Source of the DNA: Microbacterium terrisoli
GTDB taxonomy: Bacteria; Actinomycetota; Actinomycetes; Actinomycetales; Microbacteriaceae
NCBI RefSeq assembly: GCF_030866805.1
Contig: NZ_CP133019.1
Span: 1 to 64,000, forward strand
Direction of reading: 5' to 3'
DNA length: 64,000 nt
The notes under the pieces are model-generated. The model was not told where the DNA came from, did not search any database, and worked only from the letters and a program-made list of their open reading frames with translations. Position 1 is the first letter of the stretch. The number at the start of each line of letters is the position of its first letter. Positions 43,821 to 53,382 of this stretch are shown here, piece after piece. The translations under genes were made by a program, and so were the position numbers.

Positions 43821-45884
43821 TCAATAGATCGTGTGGCCGGCGAGGTCGGGCACCCCGGACTTGCGGAAGAAGTAGCTGCGCACCTGGTCGCGCCACTCGA
43901 TCGCACTGCGTCGCTGTTCGCAGAGGAGTTCGCGCATGCGGGCATCCAGTGCCGCCGGCACCGCCGCTGTGCCGACCAGGTCGGCCAGCGACTCCCATGC
44001 GGCCTCGACGGCGTCGAGCTCTTCGACGGCATCGTGCCGAGAATCGTAGATGTGCTGGATCACCGTCTTGCCGGCGTGCAGCACGTGCCCGTACGGCACA
44101 TGGTGGAAGAACAGCAGCAGCTCGTCGGGGCAGGTGTCCACCGACTCGTACCGCTCGCGCCACGGCGAGGGGTATTGTCCGGCATAGCCGGTGCCGGTGG
44201 CCACCGAGCGGTCCACGCCCACGCCGTCCCGGTCGGCGAAGTGGTAGGTGCCCCACTTCGAGTACTCGTACGCGTCGACGCCGGGGCCGTAATGGCGCTG
44301 TTCGGCCGAGACCATGAAGCCGACCCCGAGCGGTGCCGTATACGACTCGTACCGCAGCCAGGAGCCGTCCATCATTGCGTGCAGCGCGACGCGGATGCGC
44401 CGGAAGGCATCGTCGGATGCTGCGGCGAAGGTCAGGCCGATCCACTCGTCCAGCACTGCCGTCGGCGTCAGCGTCGGATCCCACGCCAGCCGTCCGAACG
44501 CGTACAGATTCGCCTGCGCCAGCGGATGCCCGGTCCAGAACCGGTCGGTGCCGACGTTGGAGACCCCCACCACCGCGCCGGGGCTGTTCTGCTCGTCGCC
44601 GGTGACGATCTCGGCCACCGTGCGTTCGCCGTCGAGCCGGAAGCCGAGGTACTCGCTCCACGCCGACGCGAGGTAGCAGACGTGCCTCTGCTGGCCGGTG
44701 TATTCCTGGGTCACCTGCAGTTCGATCGCGAGCCGGGTGCGCGGCATCGCCGCGAGCACCGGCGAGAGAGGCTCGCGCACCTGAAAGTCGATCGGTCCAT
44801 GCTTGACCTGCACGATGACGTTGTCGGCGAACTGTCCGTCCAGGGGCACGAAATGGTCGTATGCCGCACGCGCGCGGTCGGTGGACCGGTCGCGCCAATC
44901 CTGCTCGTGGTCGTAGACGAACGCGCGCCAGAGCACGATGCCGCCGTGCGGACGGAGTGCCGCTGCGAGCACGTTCGCCCCGTCGGCGTGCGTGCGCCCG
45001 TAGGCGAACGGGCCCGGCTGCCCTTCGGAGTCGGCCTTGACGAGGAAGCCGCCGAAGTCCGGAACGGCCGCATACACGCCGGCTGCGGCATCCACCCACC
45101 AGTCGGCGACCGCAGGGTCGAGCGGGTCGCCGGTGGCCAGGCCGCCGAGGGTCATCGGCGAGCCGAACGACACCGACAGGAAGGTGCGGATGCCGTAGGC
45201 CCGGAACTGCGCGGCGATCCTGGCGACCTCGCCGAGATCGTCGGTGAGCAGGCGAGCCTCGCGGGCGTGCACGTTGACGTTGTTGACGCACACTGCATCG
45301 ACTCCGATGCTTGCCAGCAACCGCGCATAGGCACGCACCCGGCTGAGGTCTGATCGGACCCGCCCCTCGGCGTAGAAGATCGAGCCGCCGGCGTAGCCGC
45401 GCTCGACCTGCCCCATCCACGGATGGACCTCGACATTGTCCCAGTGATCGAGCATGCGCAGCGGCGCGGACGGCGCAGAGATCACGGTGCCTTCGGGTCG
45501 GACCCGGCCGGTCGCACGGTCGGCGGCATGCTCACGCACCAGCGCGTAGAAGCCCCGCAGCGCTGCGACGTCGGTCGCACCCAGCACCGCGACGCGGCCT
45601 GCGGCCCGGACGATCGCGTGACCGTCGTCGGGGATGTCGGGCAGCGCGGGCAGGCCGAGCGCAGAGGGGGCGGCCACCGCATCGGTGCGCGCGATGACGA
45701 GCCGTGCCTCGGCGGCGTCTGCCGAGGGCGCGTCGGTGAGCTCGTCGCGCACGGCGTCCAGAGCGGCGCCGGCACCCAACACGCAGACGGTGTCGAGACG
45801 GAAAGGAGCAACCGCCGCGTCGGGCAGCCACGCCGGGTGCGGGGGTGTTGCGGGCGTGGAAAAATCGCCGGGGTCAGGGCTCAT
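43821..45884 (-). CDS. GH67 alpha-glucuronidase
   Basis: This enzyme releases (4-O-methyl-)glucuronic acid from the ends of xylo-oligosaccharides. The 687-residue protein from ATG 45884 has an N-terminal domain (about 1-150), the TIM-barrel catalytic domain and a C-terminal domain. Family signatures include HWDNVEVHPWMGQVERGY, WRAFVYDHEQDWRD, VQVKHGPIDFQVREP and ELQVTQEYTGQQRH. There is no signal peptide, so it acts inside the cell on imported oligosaccharides. It lies 10 bases after a serine-hydrolase gene and opposite the uronate genes. Confidence 0.93.
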   Translation of the reverse strand: MSPDPGDFSTPATPPHPAWLPDAAVAPFRLDTVCVLGAGAALDAVRDELTDAPSADAAEARLVIARTDAVAAPSALGLPALPDIPDDGHAIVRAAGRVAVLGATDVAALRGFYALVREHAADRATGRVRPEGTVISAPSAPLRMLDHWDNVEVHPWMGQVERGYAGGSIFYAEGRVRSDLSRVRAYARLLASIGVDAVCVNNVNVHAREARLLTDDLGEVARIAAQFRAYGIRTFLSVSFGSPMTLGGLATGDPLDPAVADWWVDAAAGVYAAVPDFGGFLVKADSEGQPGPFAYGRTHADGANVLAAALRPHGGIVLWRAFVYDHEQDWRDRSTDRARAAYDHFVPLDGQFADNVIVQVKHGPIDFQVREPLSPVLAAMPRTRLAIELQVTQEYTGQQRHVCYLASAWSEYLGFRLDGERTVAEIVTGDEQNSPGAVVGVSNVGTDRFWTGHPLAQANLYAFGRLAWDPTLTPTAVLDEWIGLTFAAASDDAFRRIRVALHAMMDGSWLRYESYTAPLGVGFMVSAEQRHYGPGVDAYEYSKWGTYHFADRDGVGVDRSVATGTGYAGQYPSPWRERYESVDTCPDELLLFFHHVPYGHVLHAGKTVIQHIYDSRHDAVEELDAVEAAWESLADLVGTAAVPAALDARMRELLCEQRRSAIEWRDQVRSYFFRKSGVPDLAGHTIY

Positions 45885-45894
45885 GGTGCCGGTC

Positions 45895-47307
45895 TCAGTG
45901 CGCGTGCCTGTGCGCGAGCCGGTCGGGCACGGCGAGGGTCTCGATCGACGGGTGCCACAGGGGAGTGGTGTGCCACGTCGCGCGCAGCTCGTTGCCTTTT
46001 CGTGTGACGATCGCGCGGTGCGGCGAGGTCGGCACCACCAGCTGGACCACCGTGCTTCCCTCACCGCGGTTCTCGCCCCGGGCTGCGACGACGATCGACC
46101 GGGCGGCGTCTGCGTCGGTGGCGTCTGCGTTGTCACCGGATGCGTCGGCAGCCGTGAGCACGGTGCGCTGCCAGCCGTCCGCCGTGACGACGATCCGGCC
46201 CCGATCGGTGATGAGCTCCCAGCGGTCGGGTCGGTCTGCGTCGTCGACGAGGGTCCAGGATGCCGCATCCGGCACCGCGTCCGCGGACTGCTCCCACAGC
46301 GATCGTGCATCCCAGGAGTCCAGCGACGCGGCGCGGCCCGCGAGTTCGGCAGCGTCGGCAGGGCTGTCATCGACCGCGGCGTCGGAGAACGACTCGATCA
46401 GTCGCCAGATCGCCTCCAGTGTGTTCTCGGCCCGCGTGGTCGAGCCCTGGTAGGCAACGACGATGCCGGTCTCGGGGACGACCACGACGAACTGGCCGTA
46501 GGCGCCGTCGAGCCGGTACCCGTGCCTGCTGCGCCAGAGCTGGTAGCCGTATCCGCGCGACCAGTCCCCTCCGGTGCCGTCGTCGTCGGGCTCGCGGGTG
46601 TCGGACCAGGGTTTCGTCGCTTCCCGGATGAAGCTTTGCGGGATCACCTGGCGGCCGCCGAACCGCCCGCCGTCCGCGAGGGCGATCCCCATCCTCGTCA
46701 TGTCGTCGATGTCGAGGTGCAGGCCGGAGAACCCCTGGTCGATGCCGTCCAGTGGAATCCACCAGCGGCGTCCGATCCCGAGCGGGCCGAACAGCCGTTC
46801 CTGGAGGAGGTCGGTGAGTGATCGGCCGCCGACGGCCGTGGCGATGGCCGAGAGCGCGTAGCTGGCCGGGGAGTTGTAGGCGAAATGGCTGCCCGGCGCG
46901 TAGTCGCGCGGACTTTCGAGCACGGCCGGGATGGAGAACGGCAGTGCCGCCGTCTGGTCTCGGCTGTGCCCGGTGTTCATGGTCAGCAGATGCCGCACGG
47001 TCAGCCCGTAGGGATTGTCTCCCCCGAGGTAGCGGTCGACCGGCGCTTCGACATCGATCAGACCGTCGGCCTCGAGCAGGCCGATCGCCGTCGCCGTGAA
47101 GGTCTTGGAGACCGAGTAGACCAGCGACGGGGCCTCGAGCGACCACGGCTGCCACGCGCCGCGGAACAGCACCTGGCCGGCGCGGGCGATGGTCAGTGCG
47201 TGGGGGTCGAGCCCGCCGCGCTCGAGCTCGTCGATCAGACGCAGCACGGACGCTGCCCGCAGACCCTGGCTTTCGGGAGAGGCCACGGGCAGACTCTGCG
47301 ACGTCAC
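45895..47307 (-). CDS. Serine hydrolase of the beta-lactamase class C family
   Basis: The 470-residue protein has the SxxK motif S65-VSK and the YN pair Y144-N145 typical of esterase-type members of this fold, followed by a beta-rich C-terminal region of about 130 residues. It lacks a signal peptide. Being transcribed with the GH67 gene, it may act as an esterase on acetylated or esterified xylan side chains, but this is inferred from context; a peptidase is possible. Confidence 0.82.
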   Translation of the reverse strand: MTSQSLPVASPESQGLRAASVLRLIDELERGGLDPHALTIARAGQVLFRGAWQPWSLEAPSLVYSVSKTFTATAIGLLEADGLIDVEAPVDRYLGGDNPYGLTVRHLLTMNTGHSRDQTAALPFSIPAVLESPRDYAPGSHFAYNSPASYALSAIATAVGGRSLTDLLQERLFGPLGIGRRWWIPLDGIDQGFSGLHLDIDDMTRMGIALADGGRFGGRQVIPQSFIREATKPWSDTREPDDDGTGGDWSRGYGYQLWRSRHGYRLDGAYGQFVVVVPETGIVVAYQGSTTRAENTLEAIWRLIESFSDAAVDDSPADAAELAGRAASLDSWDARSLWEQSADAVPDAASWTLVDDADRPDRWELITDRGRIVVTADGWQRTVLTAADASGDNADATDADAARSIVVAARGENRGEGSTVVQLVVPTSPHRAIVTRKGNELRATWHTTPLWHPSIETLAVPDRLAHRHAH

Positions 47308-47534
47308 GACTGAGCCCCGGTCACTTCATGGGCGGATGGGGCGCTCGTCGCGCATGCAGTGACCATGGATCTCCTTCGAAACTCTCGGCGAGCGTAGCGG
47401 CCGCGATGCGGGGTTGTCACATCCGCTCGACACGTTTCGTGATGCGCGATGGTGTCTACCCTGAGAGAGACCGAGATGGTGACGCGCGTGGGCATTGCCC
47501 GGCAGCCGACCGCAGACGACGGAGAGACGTGACG

Positions 47535-48746
47535 ATGGAGCACACCTGGCGCTGGTTCGGACCGAATGATCCTGTGACCCTGGGCGATGTCCGACAGACC
47601 GACGCGACCGGCATCGTGACGGCGCTGCACCACATCCCGAACGGCGAGGTGTGGACGCCCGAGGAGATCCACAGGCGCCAGGCCGAGATCGAGGCGGCGG
47701 GGCTGACCTGGTCGGTGGTCGAGTCCGTTCCGGTGCATGAGCACATCAAGTGGGGCGGGCCAGGCCGCGACGAGGCTGTCGCGAACTATGCGCAGACTCT
47801 GCAGAACCTCGGGGAGGCCGGCCTGCGCACCGTCTGCTACAACTTCATGCCGGTGATCGACTGGGCACGCACCGACCAGCGGTGGCAGCTGCCCAACGGC
47901 GGCTACGCGATGCGGTTCGACTTCGCCGCGCACGCCGCGTTCGACATCCACATCCTGCAGCGGCCCGGCGCAGCCGACGATTACAGCGCCGAAGACCTCG
48001 AACGCGCGGAGCAATGGTTCGCCCGTGCGGACGATCAGGCGCGCGCGGCGCTCAGCGAGACCGTGCTGATCGGCCTGCCCGGATCCGAGGAGTCGTACGA
48101 CCTCGACACGCTGCGGGGTGGACTCGAGCCGTACGCGGACCTGGATGCGACCGCCGTCCGCGGCAATCTCGCCGCGTTCCTGCGTGAGGTCGTGCCGGCG
48201 GCCACCGCATCCGGTGTGCGCCTGGCGATCCACCCAGATGACCCGCCGCGTCCCCTGTTCGGGCTGCCGCGCGTGGTCTCCGACGCAGACGATGTGCAGG
48301 CGCTGCTGGATGCCGCACCCGCCGTCGCGAACGGACTGACGATGTGCGTCGGGTCCTTCGGGTCGGTGCCGACCAACGACGTGGTCGCGATGACCGAGCG
48401 CTTCGCGAACCGCATCCACTTCGCCCACCTTCGCAACGTGACCCTCGAGGCGGACGGCAAGAGCTTCTTCGAGGACGGACACATCGACGGCGGCGCCGAC
48501 ATGGTGGCCGTCATCCGCGCGCTGCTGCGCGAAGAACGGCGTCGGTCTCGGGAAGAGGAAGACGCCATCCCCATTCCGCTGCGCCCCGACCACGGGCACT
48601 TCCTGCTCGACGACCTCACCCGACGCACCTATCCCGGGTACGCGCTGATCGGACGGCTCAAGGGCCTCGCGCAGCTGCGCGGCATCGAGGCGGCCGTCTC
48701 GGCGATGCTGGATGCAGAGCTCGGCGAGCAGGAGGGCCGATCGTGA
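47535..48746 (+). CDS. uxuA: Mannonate dehydratase
   Basis: UxuA dehydrates D-mannonate to 2-keto-3-deoxygluconate. The 403-residue protein has a TIM-barrel fold with MEHTWRWFGPNDPV at the start, ESVPVHEHIKWG, YNFMPVIDWARTDQ, AIHPDDPP, CVGSFG and HFAHLRNV, which carry the metal and substrate residues. The start ATG 47535 follows GGAGAG; GTG 47529 is a near alternative. Stop overlaps uxaC (GTGA). Confidence 0.95.
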   Translation: MEHTWRWFGPNDPVTLGDVRQTDATGIVTALHHIPNGEVWTPEEIHRRQAEIEAAGLTWSVVESVPVHEHIKWGGPGRDEAVANYAQTLQNLGEAGLRTVCYNFMPVIDWARTDQRWQLPNGGYAMRFDFAAHAAFDIHILQRPGAADDYSAEDLERAEQWFARADDQARAALSETVLIGLPGSEESYDLDTLRGGLEPYADLDATAVRGNLAAFLREVVPAATASGVRLAIHPDDPPRPLFGLPRVVSDADDVQALLDAAPAVANGLTMCVGSFGSVPTNDVVAMTERFANRIHFAHLRNVTLEADGKSFFEDGHIDGGADMVAVIRALLREERRRSREEEDAIPIPLRPDHGHFLLDDLTRRTYPGYALIGRLKGLAQLRGIEAAVSAMLDAELGEQEGRS

Positions 48747-50128
48747 GCGACTCCGTCGCAGCGCACCGGCTCTTCCCCGCCGACCCGGCGACGCGCGCGC
48801 TCGCCGGCGAACTGTTCGCACCGGTCGAGCACGCGCCGATCATCTCACCGCACGGACACGTCGATCCGCTCACCCTCGCCGAGGACCGCCCGTTCGACGA
48901 CCCCGCAACGCTCCTGATCTCGAAGGACCACTACGTCACCCGGCTGCTGCACGCGTCGGGCGTGGACTTGGCCGACCTGGGCGTCGGCGGCGCCCCCGCC
49001 GATCCGCGGTCGGCCTGGCGCCTGCTGGCCGAGCACTGGCACCGGTTCGCCGGCACCGCCTCCGGGTACTGGATCGCAGAAGAGCTGCGGACGCTGTTCG
49101 GGCTGACCGAACCCCTCGCCCCCGCCTCGGCGGACCGGATCTACGACGCGATGTCCGCACGACTGGCCGACCCCGCGTTCCGGCCGAGGGCGCTGTTCGA
49201 GGCGTTCCGCATCGAGGTGCTGGCCACCACCGACGATCCGCTCGATGGGCTGCAGACGCACCGACGGCTGCAGCAGGAGGGCCTTCGGGTGCTGCCGACG
49301 TTCCGTCCGGACGCCTATCTCGACGCCGACTCGGCCCAGTTCGACCAGCGCGTGCATCGCCTGCTCGACCAGACCGGGCACAGCGCCGACTTCGCGGGGT
49401 ACCTGAGGGCGCTGCAGGACCGGCGGGGGCATTTCGTCGACAGCGGAGCGGTCTCGGCCGACATCGGCGTGCTCGAGCCGACCACCGTCGACCTCGACGG
49501 CGCCGAGGCCGAGGCACTGTTCGCGCGGATCCTGGCCGGCCGGTCGACGGCGACCGAGCGCCGACAGTTCCGCGCCCACATGCTCTGGCAGATGGCGCGG
49601 ATGAGCGTCGATGACGGACTCGTGATGACGCTGCACCCCGGCATCCTGCGCAATCACAGCACCGAGACCCTGCGGCGGCACGGGCCCGACACTGGTCACG
49701 ACATTCCGGTGACCACGTCGTTCGCGGCCGGACTGCGGCCGCTGCTGGAGCGGTTCGGGCTCGTCCCGGGGTTCCACCTCATCGTGTTCACGGTGGACGA
49801 GACGACCTACTCCCGCGAGATCGCGCCGCTGGCAGGTTTCTATCCGAGCGTGTTCATCGGTGCGCCGTGGTGGTTCCTCGATGCGCCCGATGCGATCGGC
49901 AGATTCCGCGCGGCGGTGACCGAGACCGCGGGCTTCTACCGCGGCTCGGGGTTCATCGATGACACACGCGCGTTCTTGTCCATCCCGGTGCGGCACGACA
50001 CGGCCCGGAGGGCGGATGCCGCGTTCCTGGCGCGTCTTGTCATCGAAGGGCGGGTGCGCCGCGCCGAAGCAGAGCGGATCATGACCGACCTCGTCGATGC
50101 GATCCCGCGACAGGCGTTCAAACTGTGA
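48743..50128 (+). CDS. uxaC: Glucuronate isomerase
   Basis: UxaC interconverts D-glucuronate and D-fructuronate. The 461-residue protein starts at GTG 48743 (VSDSVAAHRLFP). It shows the metal-binding ISPHGHVDP, and FAGYLRALQDRR, MTLHPGILRNHS and FIGAPWWFLD typical of the family. It is coupled by overlap to uxuA upstream and to uxuB downstream. Confidence 0.95.
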   Translation: MSDSVAAHRLFPADPATRALAGELFAPVEHAPIISPHGHVDPLTLAEDRPFDDPATLLISKDHYVTRLLHASGVDLADLGVGGAPADPRSAWRLLAEHWHRFAGTASGYWIAEELRTLFGLTEPLAPASADRIYDAMSARLADPAFRPRALFEAFRIEVLATTDDPLDGLQTHRRLQQEGLRVLPTFRPDAYLDADSAQFDQRVHRLLDQTGHSADFAGYLRALQDRRGHFVDSGAVSADIGVLEPTTVDLDGAEAEALFARILAGRSTATERRQFRAHMLWQMARMSVDDGLVMTLHPGILRNHSTETLRRHGPDTGHDIPVTTSFAAGLRPLLERFGLVPGFHLIVFTVDETTYSREIAPLAGFYPSVFIGAPWWFLDAPDAIGRFRAAVTETAGFYRGSGFIDDTRAFLSIPVRHDTARRADAAFLARLVIEGRVRRAEAERIMTDLVDAIPRQAFKL

Positions 50129-51516
50129 GCGAAGTGCCGAGGCTCTCACGCGGGCTGCTGGCCGCGCGCGGCGCACCGGCCGAGGTCGCGCCGGTACGCA
50201 TCGTCCACCTTGGGCTGGGCGCCTTCCATCGTGCGCACCAGGCCTGGTACACCGCGCTCGCCGACGACGGGGGACAGTGGGGCATCGCCGCATTCACCGG
50301 GCGGTCCGCTGACATCGCCGATCGGCTGCGCCCGCAGCAGGGCGTGTACACGCTCGTCGAGCGAGGTCGTGACGGGGACCGGATGCAAGCGCTCACCGGC
50401 ATCTCACACGTGCACACCGCAGACGATCATGCGGCCTGGGCGCGGCTGCTGGCCGCGCCCACCACGAGCGTCGTGACGCTGACGGTGACCGAAGCGGGGT
50501 ACGCGTCACGCCTCGGCGGCGGGCTCGATCGCGCGAACCCGCAGGTGGCGAGCGACCTGTCGCGGGTGCGCATCGACGGGATCGCCGCACGGCCGGTGAC
50601 GCCGGTCGGTCGGCTGGTGGTGGGGCTCGAGCATCGGCGACGGCGAGGAAGCGGGCCGCTGGCGATCGTCCCGTGCGACAACCTGCCCGGCAACGGCGAG
50701 GTGCTCCGCAGCGCTGTGACCGAGTTCGCCGCACAGGCCCTGCCGGACCTGGCGCGGGCGCTGCCCGAGACGGCGTCGTTCGTCTCGACGTCGGTGGATC
50801 GCATCACGCCCGCGGTCACCGACCGCCTCGGCGCCGAGGTGCGCGAGGCCATGGGCTGGTGGGATGCCGCACCGGTGGCGACCGAGCCCTTCTCGGACTG
50901 GACGCTGTGCGGCCGGTTTCCGGCCGGACGACCCTGCTGGGAGAGTGCCGGCGCGCTCTTCGTCGACGACATCGAGCCGTACGAGCTGCGCAAGCTCTGG
51001 CTGCTGAACGGCGCGCACAGCATGCTGGCGTGCCTAGGGCTGCTGCGCGGGCACGCCACGATCGCCGACGCCATGGACGACCGGGTCTGTGCCGAGGCGA
51101 TCCGGGCCTGGTGGGCGGACGCCGTGCGGCACCTCGACCCCGCACTGCACGCGGATCACTATTGCTCAGCGCTCGTCGAACGCTTTCACAACCCGCGGAT
51201 CGAGCACCGTCTCGGGCAGATCTCACGTGACGGCCTGGCCAAGCTGACAGTGCGCATCGCACCGGTCGCGGTGCGCGAACGCCGAGCCGGGCGCGCCGCG
51301 GGCGGGGGCGCGCAGGCGGTGGGCTGCTGGATCGCCGCCGCCGGTGAACGGCTGCTCGGTGAGGACGCGCGCGGCGGCGGCGTGCAGCGGGCGCTGTCGG
51401 CCGCCGATCCCGTGCGCGCCATGGTCGCCGCGCTCGACGCGTCGCTCGCTGCCGACGACGGGTTCGTCGGCGCGGTGCGGGGGTGGGTGCGGCGCCGGGG
51501 GGCGGCCGAGATCTGA
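50125..51516 (+). CDS. uxuB: Fructuronate reductase / mannitol dehydrogenase family
   Basis: This long-chain dehydrogenase reduces D-fructuronate to D-mannonate using NADH. The 463-residue protein has VRIVHLGLGAFHRAHQAWY near 21-39 (nucleotide binding) and the catalytic K-x4-N-x2-H motif KLWLLNGAH at about 290-298. Position between uxaC and a transporter supports fructuronate rather than mannitol as substrate. It starts at GTG 50125 inside the uxaC end. Confidence 0.9.
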   Translation: MSEVPRLSRGLLAARGAPAEVAPVRIVHLGLGAFHRAHQAWYTALADDGGQWGIAAFTGRSADIADRLRPQQGVYTLVERGRDGDRMQALTGISHVHTADDHAAWARLLAAPTTSVVTLTVTEAGYASRLGGGLDRANPQVASDLSRVRIDGIAARPVTPVGRLVVGLEHRRRRGSGPLAIVPCDNLPGNGEVLRSAVTEFAAQALPDLARALPETASFVSTSVDRITPAVTDRLGAEVREAMGWWDAAPVATEPFSDWTLCGRFPAGRPCWESAGALFVDDIEPYELRKLWLLNGAHSMLACLGLLRGHATIADAMDDRVCAEAIRAWWADAVRHLDPALHADHYCSALVERFHNPRIEHRLGQISRDGLAKLTVRIAPVAVRERRAGRAAGGGAQAVGCWIAAAGERLLGEDARGGGVQRALSAADPVRAMVAALDASLAADDGFVGAVRGWVRRRGAAEI

Positions 51517-52919
51517 TGACGCAGGATGCCGCAGCCCGCCGGGTCGGGTGGACCATCGCCGCGTTGTGCCTGGGCACCACGCTGAATCCGCTGAACTCGT
51601 CGATGGTCGCCGTCGCACTGCTGGCCCTGCAGCACGACTTCGGCATCTCGATCGGCGAGGTCACGTGGGTGATCACGGTGTTCTACATCGCCTCGACGGT
51701 CGGGCAGCCGCTGATGGGGCGGGTCATCGACGCGTTCGGCGCACGGCGCGTGTTCTGCGGGGGCATGGTGGTCGTGGTCATCGCCGGGGCGATCGCGCCG
51801 CTGGGCCTGATCGGCGACAGCTTCTGGATGGTGCTGCTCTCTCGCGGAGTGTTGGCCATCGGCACGTCGGTCGCCTTCCCCGCCGCCGTGGCGCTGGTCG
51901 GTCCGCTCGCGGCGATGGCGTCGACGAGCGCTCCGCGGCTGCTGGCGCGGGTGCAGGTGGCGAACACGACCGCTGCGGCGCTGGGCCCGGTGGTCGGTGG
52001 CGTGCTGATCACGATCGCGGGATGGCCGGCGATCTTCCTTGTGAACGTGCCGTTGGGGATCGCCGCGCTGATCAGCGTCTGGGTGCTCGCACCGCGCGAC
52101 ACCGCGCGTACGGCGGTCTCGGGGTCCGCGGTCCTGCGTGTGCTCGACCCTGCCGGGGTCGTCGCCTTCGCCGTGGGCGCGGTCACGCTGCTGCTGGTGG
52201 TGCTGGGAGCCGCCGGGCCCGCGTCGGCAGCGGCGATGTGGATCACGCTGGCCGTGGGGATCGCGGCAATCGCCGTGTTCATCTGGCGCGAACTGCGGGC
52301 GCGCGCCCCGTTCATCGATCTGCGGATGCTGGCGGCCAACCGGGCGCTGTCGCTGAGCTTCATCGGCTTCGCGGTGTTCAGCGCCGTGTATTACCTGGCC
52401 TTCTTCGGGTTGCCGCAGATGTTGGAGTCGTTCGCCGGATATTCGACAGCGATCGTCGGACTGCTGATGCTGCCGCTGTCGGGCATGACGATCGCGATCG
52501 CTCCGCTGGTCGCGCGGGCGATCGACCGCCGCGGCCTTGCGCCGGTGCTCGTGGCGACCGGCGTGCTGCTGTTGGGCGCGTCTGCGCTGCTCGGCATCGG
52601 GGTGCTCACCACCGCACCGGTGTGGATGCTGCTGATGGCCGCGATCATGGGCGTGCCGTACTGCATGGGTTCGCTTGCGATGACCGAGGCGGTACGGCGT
52701 TCGGCACCGCCCGAGGCGGTGGGGGTGGCGTCGGGCCTGTTGCAGTCGATGCGCTACATCGGCGCGATCATCGCGACGGTGCTTCTGGGGCGGCTGCTTG
52801 CCGGGGGCGTGGATGCCTCGACCTGGGGAGCGGTCGTCATCGCGGCGTCGGCGATCGGAGTGGGACACCTGGCGGTGATGCTGGTGGCGGCAGCGGCGGT
52901 GCGCCGTCGCGCCGCGTGA
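51516..52919 (+). CDS. MFS transporter coupled to the uronate genes
   Basis: The 467-residue protein has about 14 hydrophobic segments and resembles DHA2-type exporters (N-terminal LNSSMVAVALLALQHDFGIS; motif A MGRVIDAFGARRV). Its ATG overlaps the uxuB stop (TGATG), so it is translated with the uronate pathway. Whether it imports uronates or exports something else is open; the sequence style favours efflux. Confidence 0.82.
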   Translation: MTQDAAARRVGWTIAALCLGTTLNPLNSSMVAVALLALQHDFGISIGEVTWVITVFYIASTVGQPLMGRVIDAFGARRVFCGGMVVVVIAGAIAPLGLIGDSFWMVLLSRGVLAIGTSVAFPAAVALVGPLAAMASTSAPRLLARVQVANTTAAALGPVVGGVLITIAGWPAIFLVNVPLGIAALISVWVLAPRDTARTAVSGSAVLRVLDPAGVVAFAVGAVTLLLVVLGAAGPASAAAMWITLAVGIAAIAVFIWRELRARAPFIDLRMLAANRALSLSFIGFAVFSAVYYLAFFGLPQMLESFAGYSTAIVGLLMLPLSGMTIAIAPLVARAIDRRGLAPVLVATGVLLLGASALLGIGVLTTAPVWMLLMAAIMGVPYCMGSLAMTEAVRRSAPPEAVGVASGLLQSMRYIGAIIATVLLGRLLAGGVDASTWGAVVIAASAIGVGHLAVMLVAAAAVRRRAA

Positions 52920-52978
52920 TCGCGCGTGCCGCGTCGTACAGCGCGGCACCGCGGTGATCTCGTGCGCTGCCGAAAGAG

Positions 52979-53344
52979 GTATGTGTTGTTTTTCCGCATT
53001 CAACTTCCCGTTCACACGGGGCGCCCTGCGTCGCCGGGCGGCCGGGCTGCGGGGTTGCGGGGCGCCGTGGGCTGCCGGGCTGCCGGGCTGCGGGGCTGCC
53101 GGGCTGCGGGGCGCCCTGGGCTGCCGGGCTGCCGGGTTGCGGGGCCACGGGGCTACGGGGCGCCCTGGCTCGCCGGGCTGCCGGGCTGCCGGGCTGCGGG
53201 GCGCCGTGGCTGCAGGGCTGCCGGGCTGTCGGGTTGCGGGGCTGCGGGGCGCCGTGGCTGCAGGGCTGCCGGGCTGCCGGGCGGCCGGGCTGCCGGGTGT
53301 GTGTGAACAGGAAGGTAAATGCGTGTACGAGGGGTGTATGTGTT
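52979..53344. repeat. 8-bp GC-rich tandem array bounded by 23-bp inverted repeats
   Basis: Between convergent genes, 53018-53300 consists of about 32 copies of an 8-bp unit (GGGCTGCC or GGGCTGCG). It is punctuated every four to five units by GGGGCGCCST at 53018, 53059, 53108, 53157, 53198 and 53246. The array is framed by imperfect inverted repeats 52995-53017 and 53301-53323 (20 of 23 matches), and those by a 9-bp direct repeat GTATGTGTT (52979-52987, 53336-53344). The rest of the gap 52920-53382 shows no gene; open frames across the array are by-products of the repeat. Confidence 0.85.
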
Positions 53345-53382
53345 TTGCGCGGCGGCGAGCCCGGTCGTGACCGGCGGCGGGC

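Noticed and set aside
45885..46370. N-terminal extension of the GH67 gene
   Set aside because: The open frame continues upstream to 46370 but overlaps the serine-hydrolase gene out of frame. The family-like sequence begins at ATG 45884.
53018..53300. CRISPR array
   Set aside because: The unit is only 8 bp, copies are contiguous and degenerate, there are no unique spacers and no cas genes nearby.
52954..53370. Coding sequence of a Gly/Ala/Arg/Cys-rich protein across the GC array
   Set aside because: The frame is a by-product of a stop-free repeat; all three frames on both strands are partly open and no ribosome site is present.
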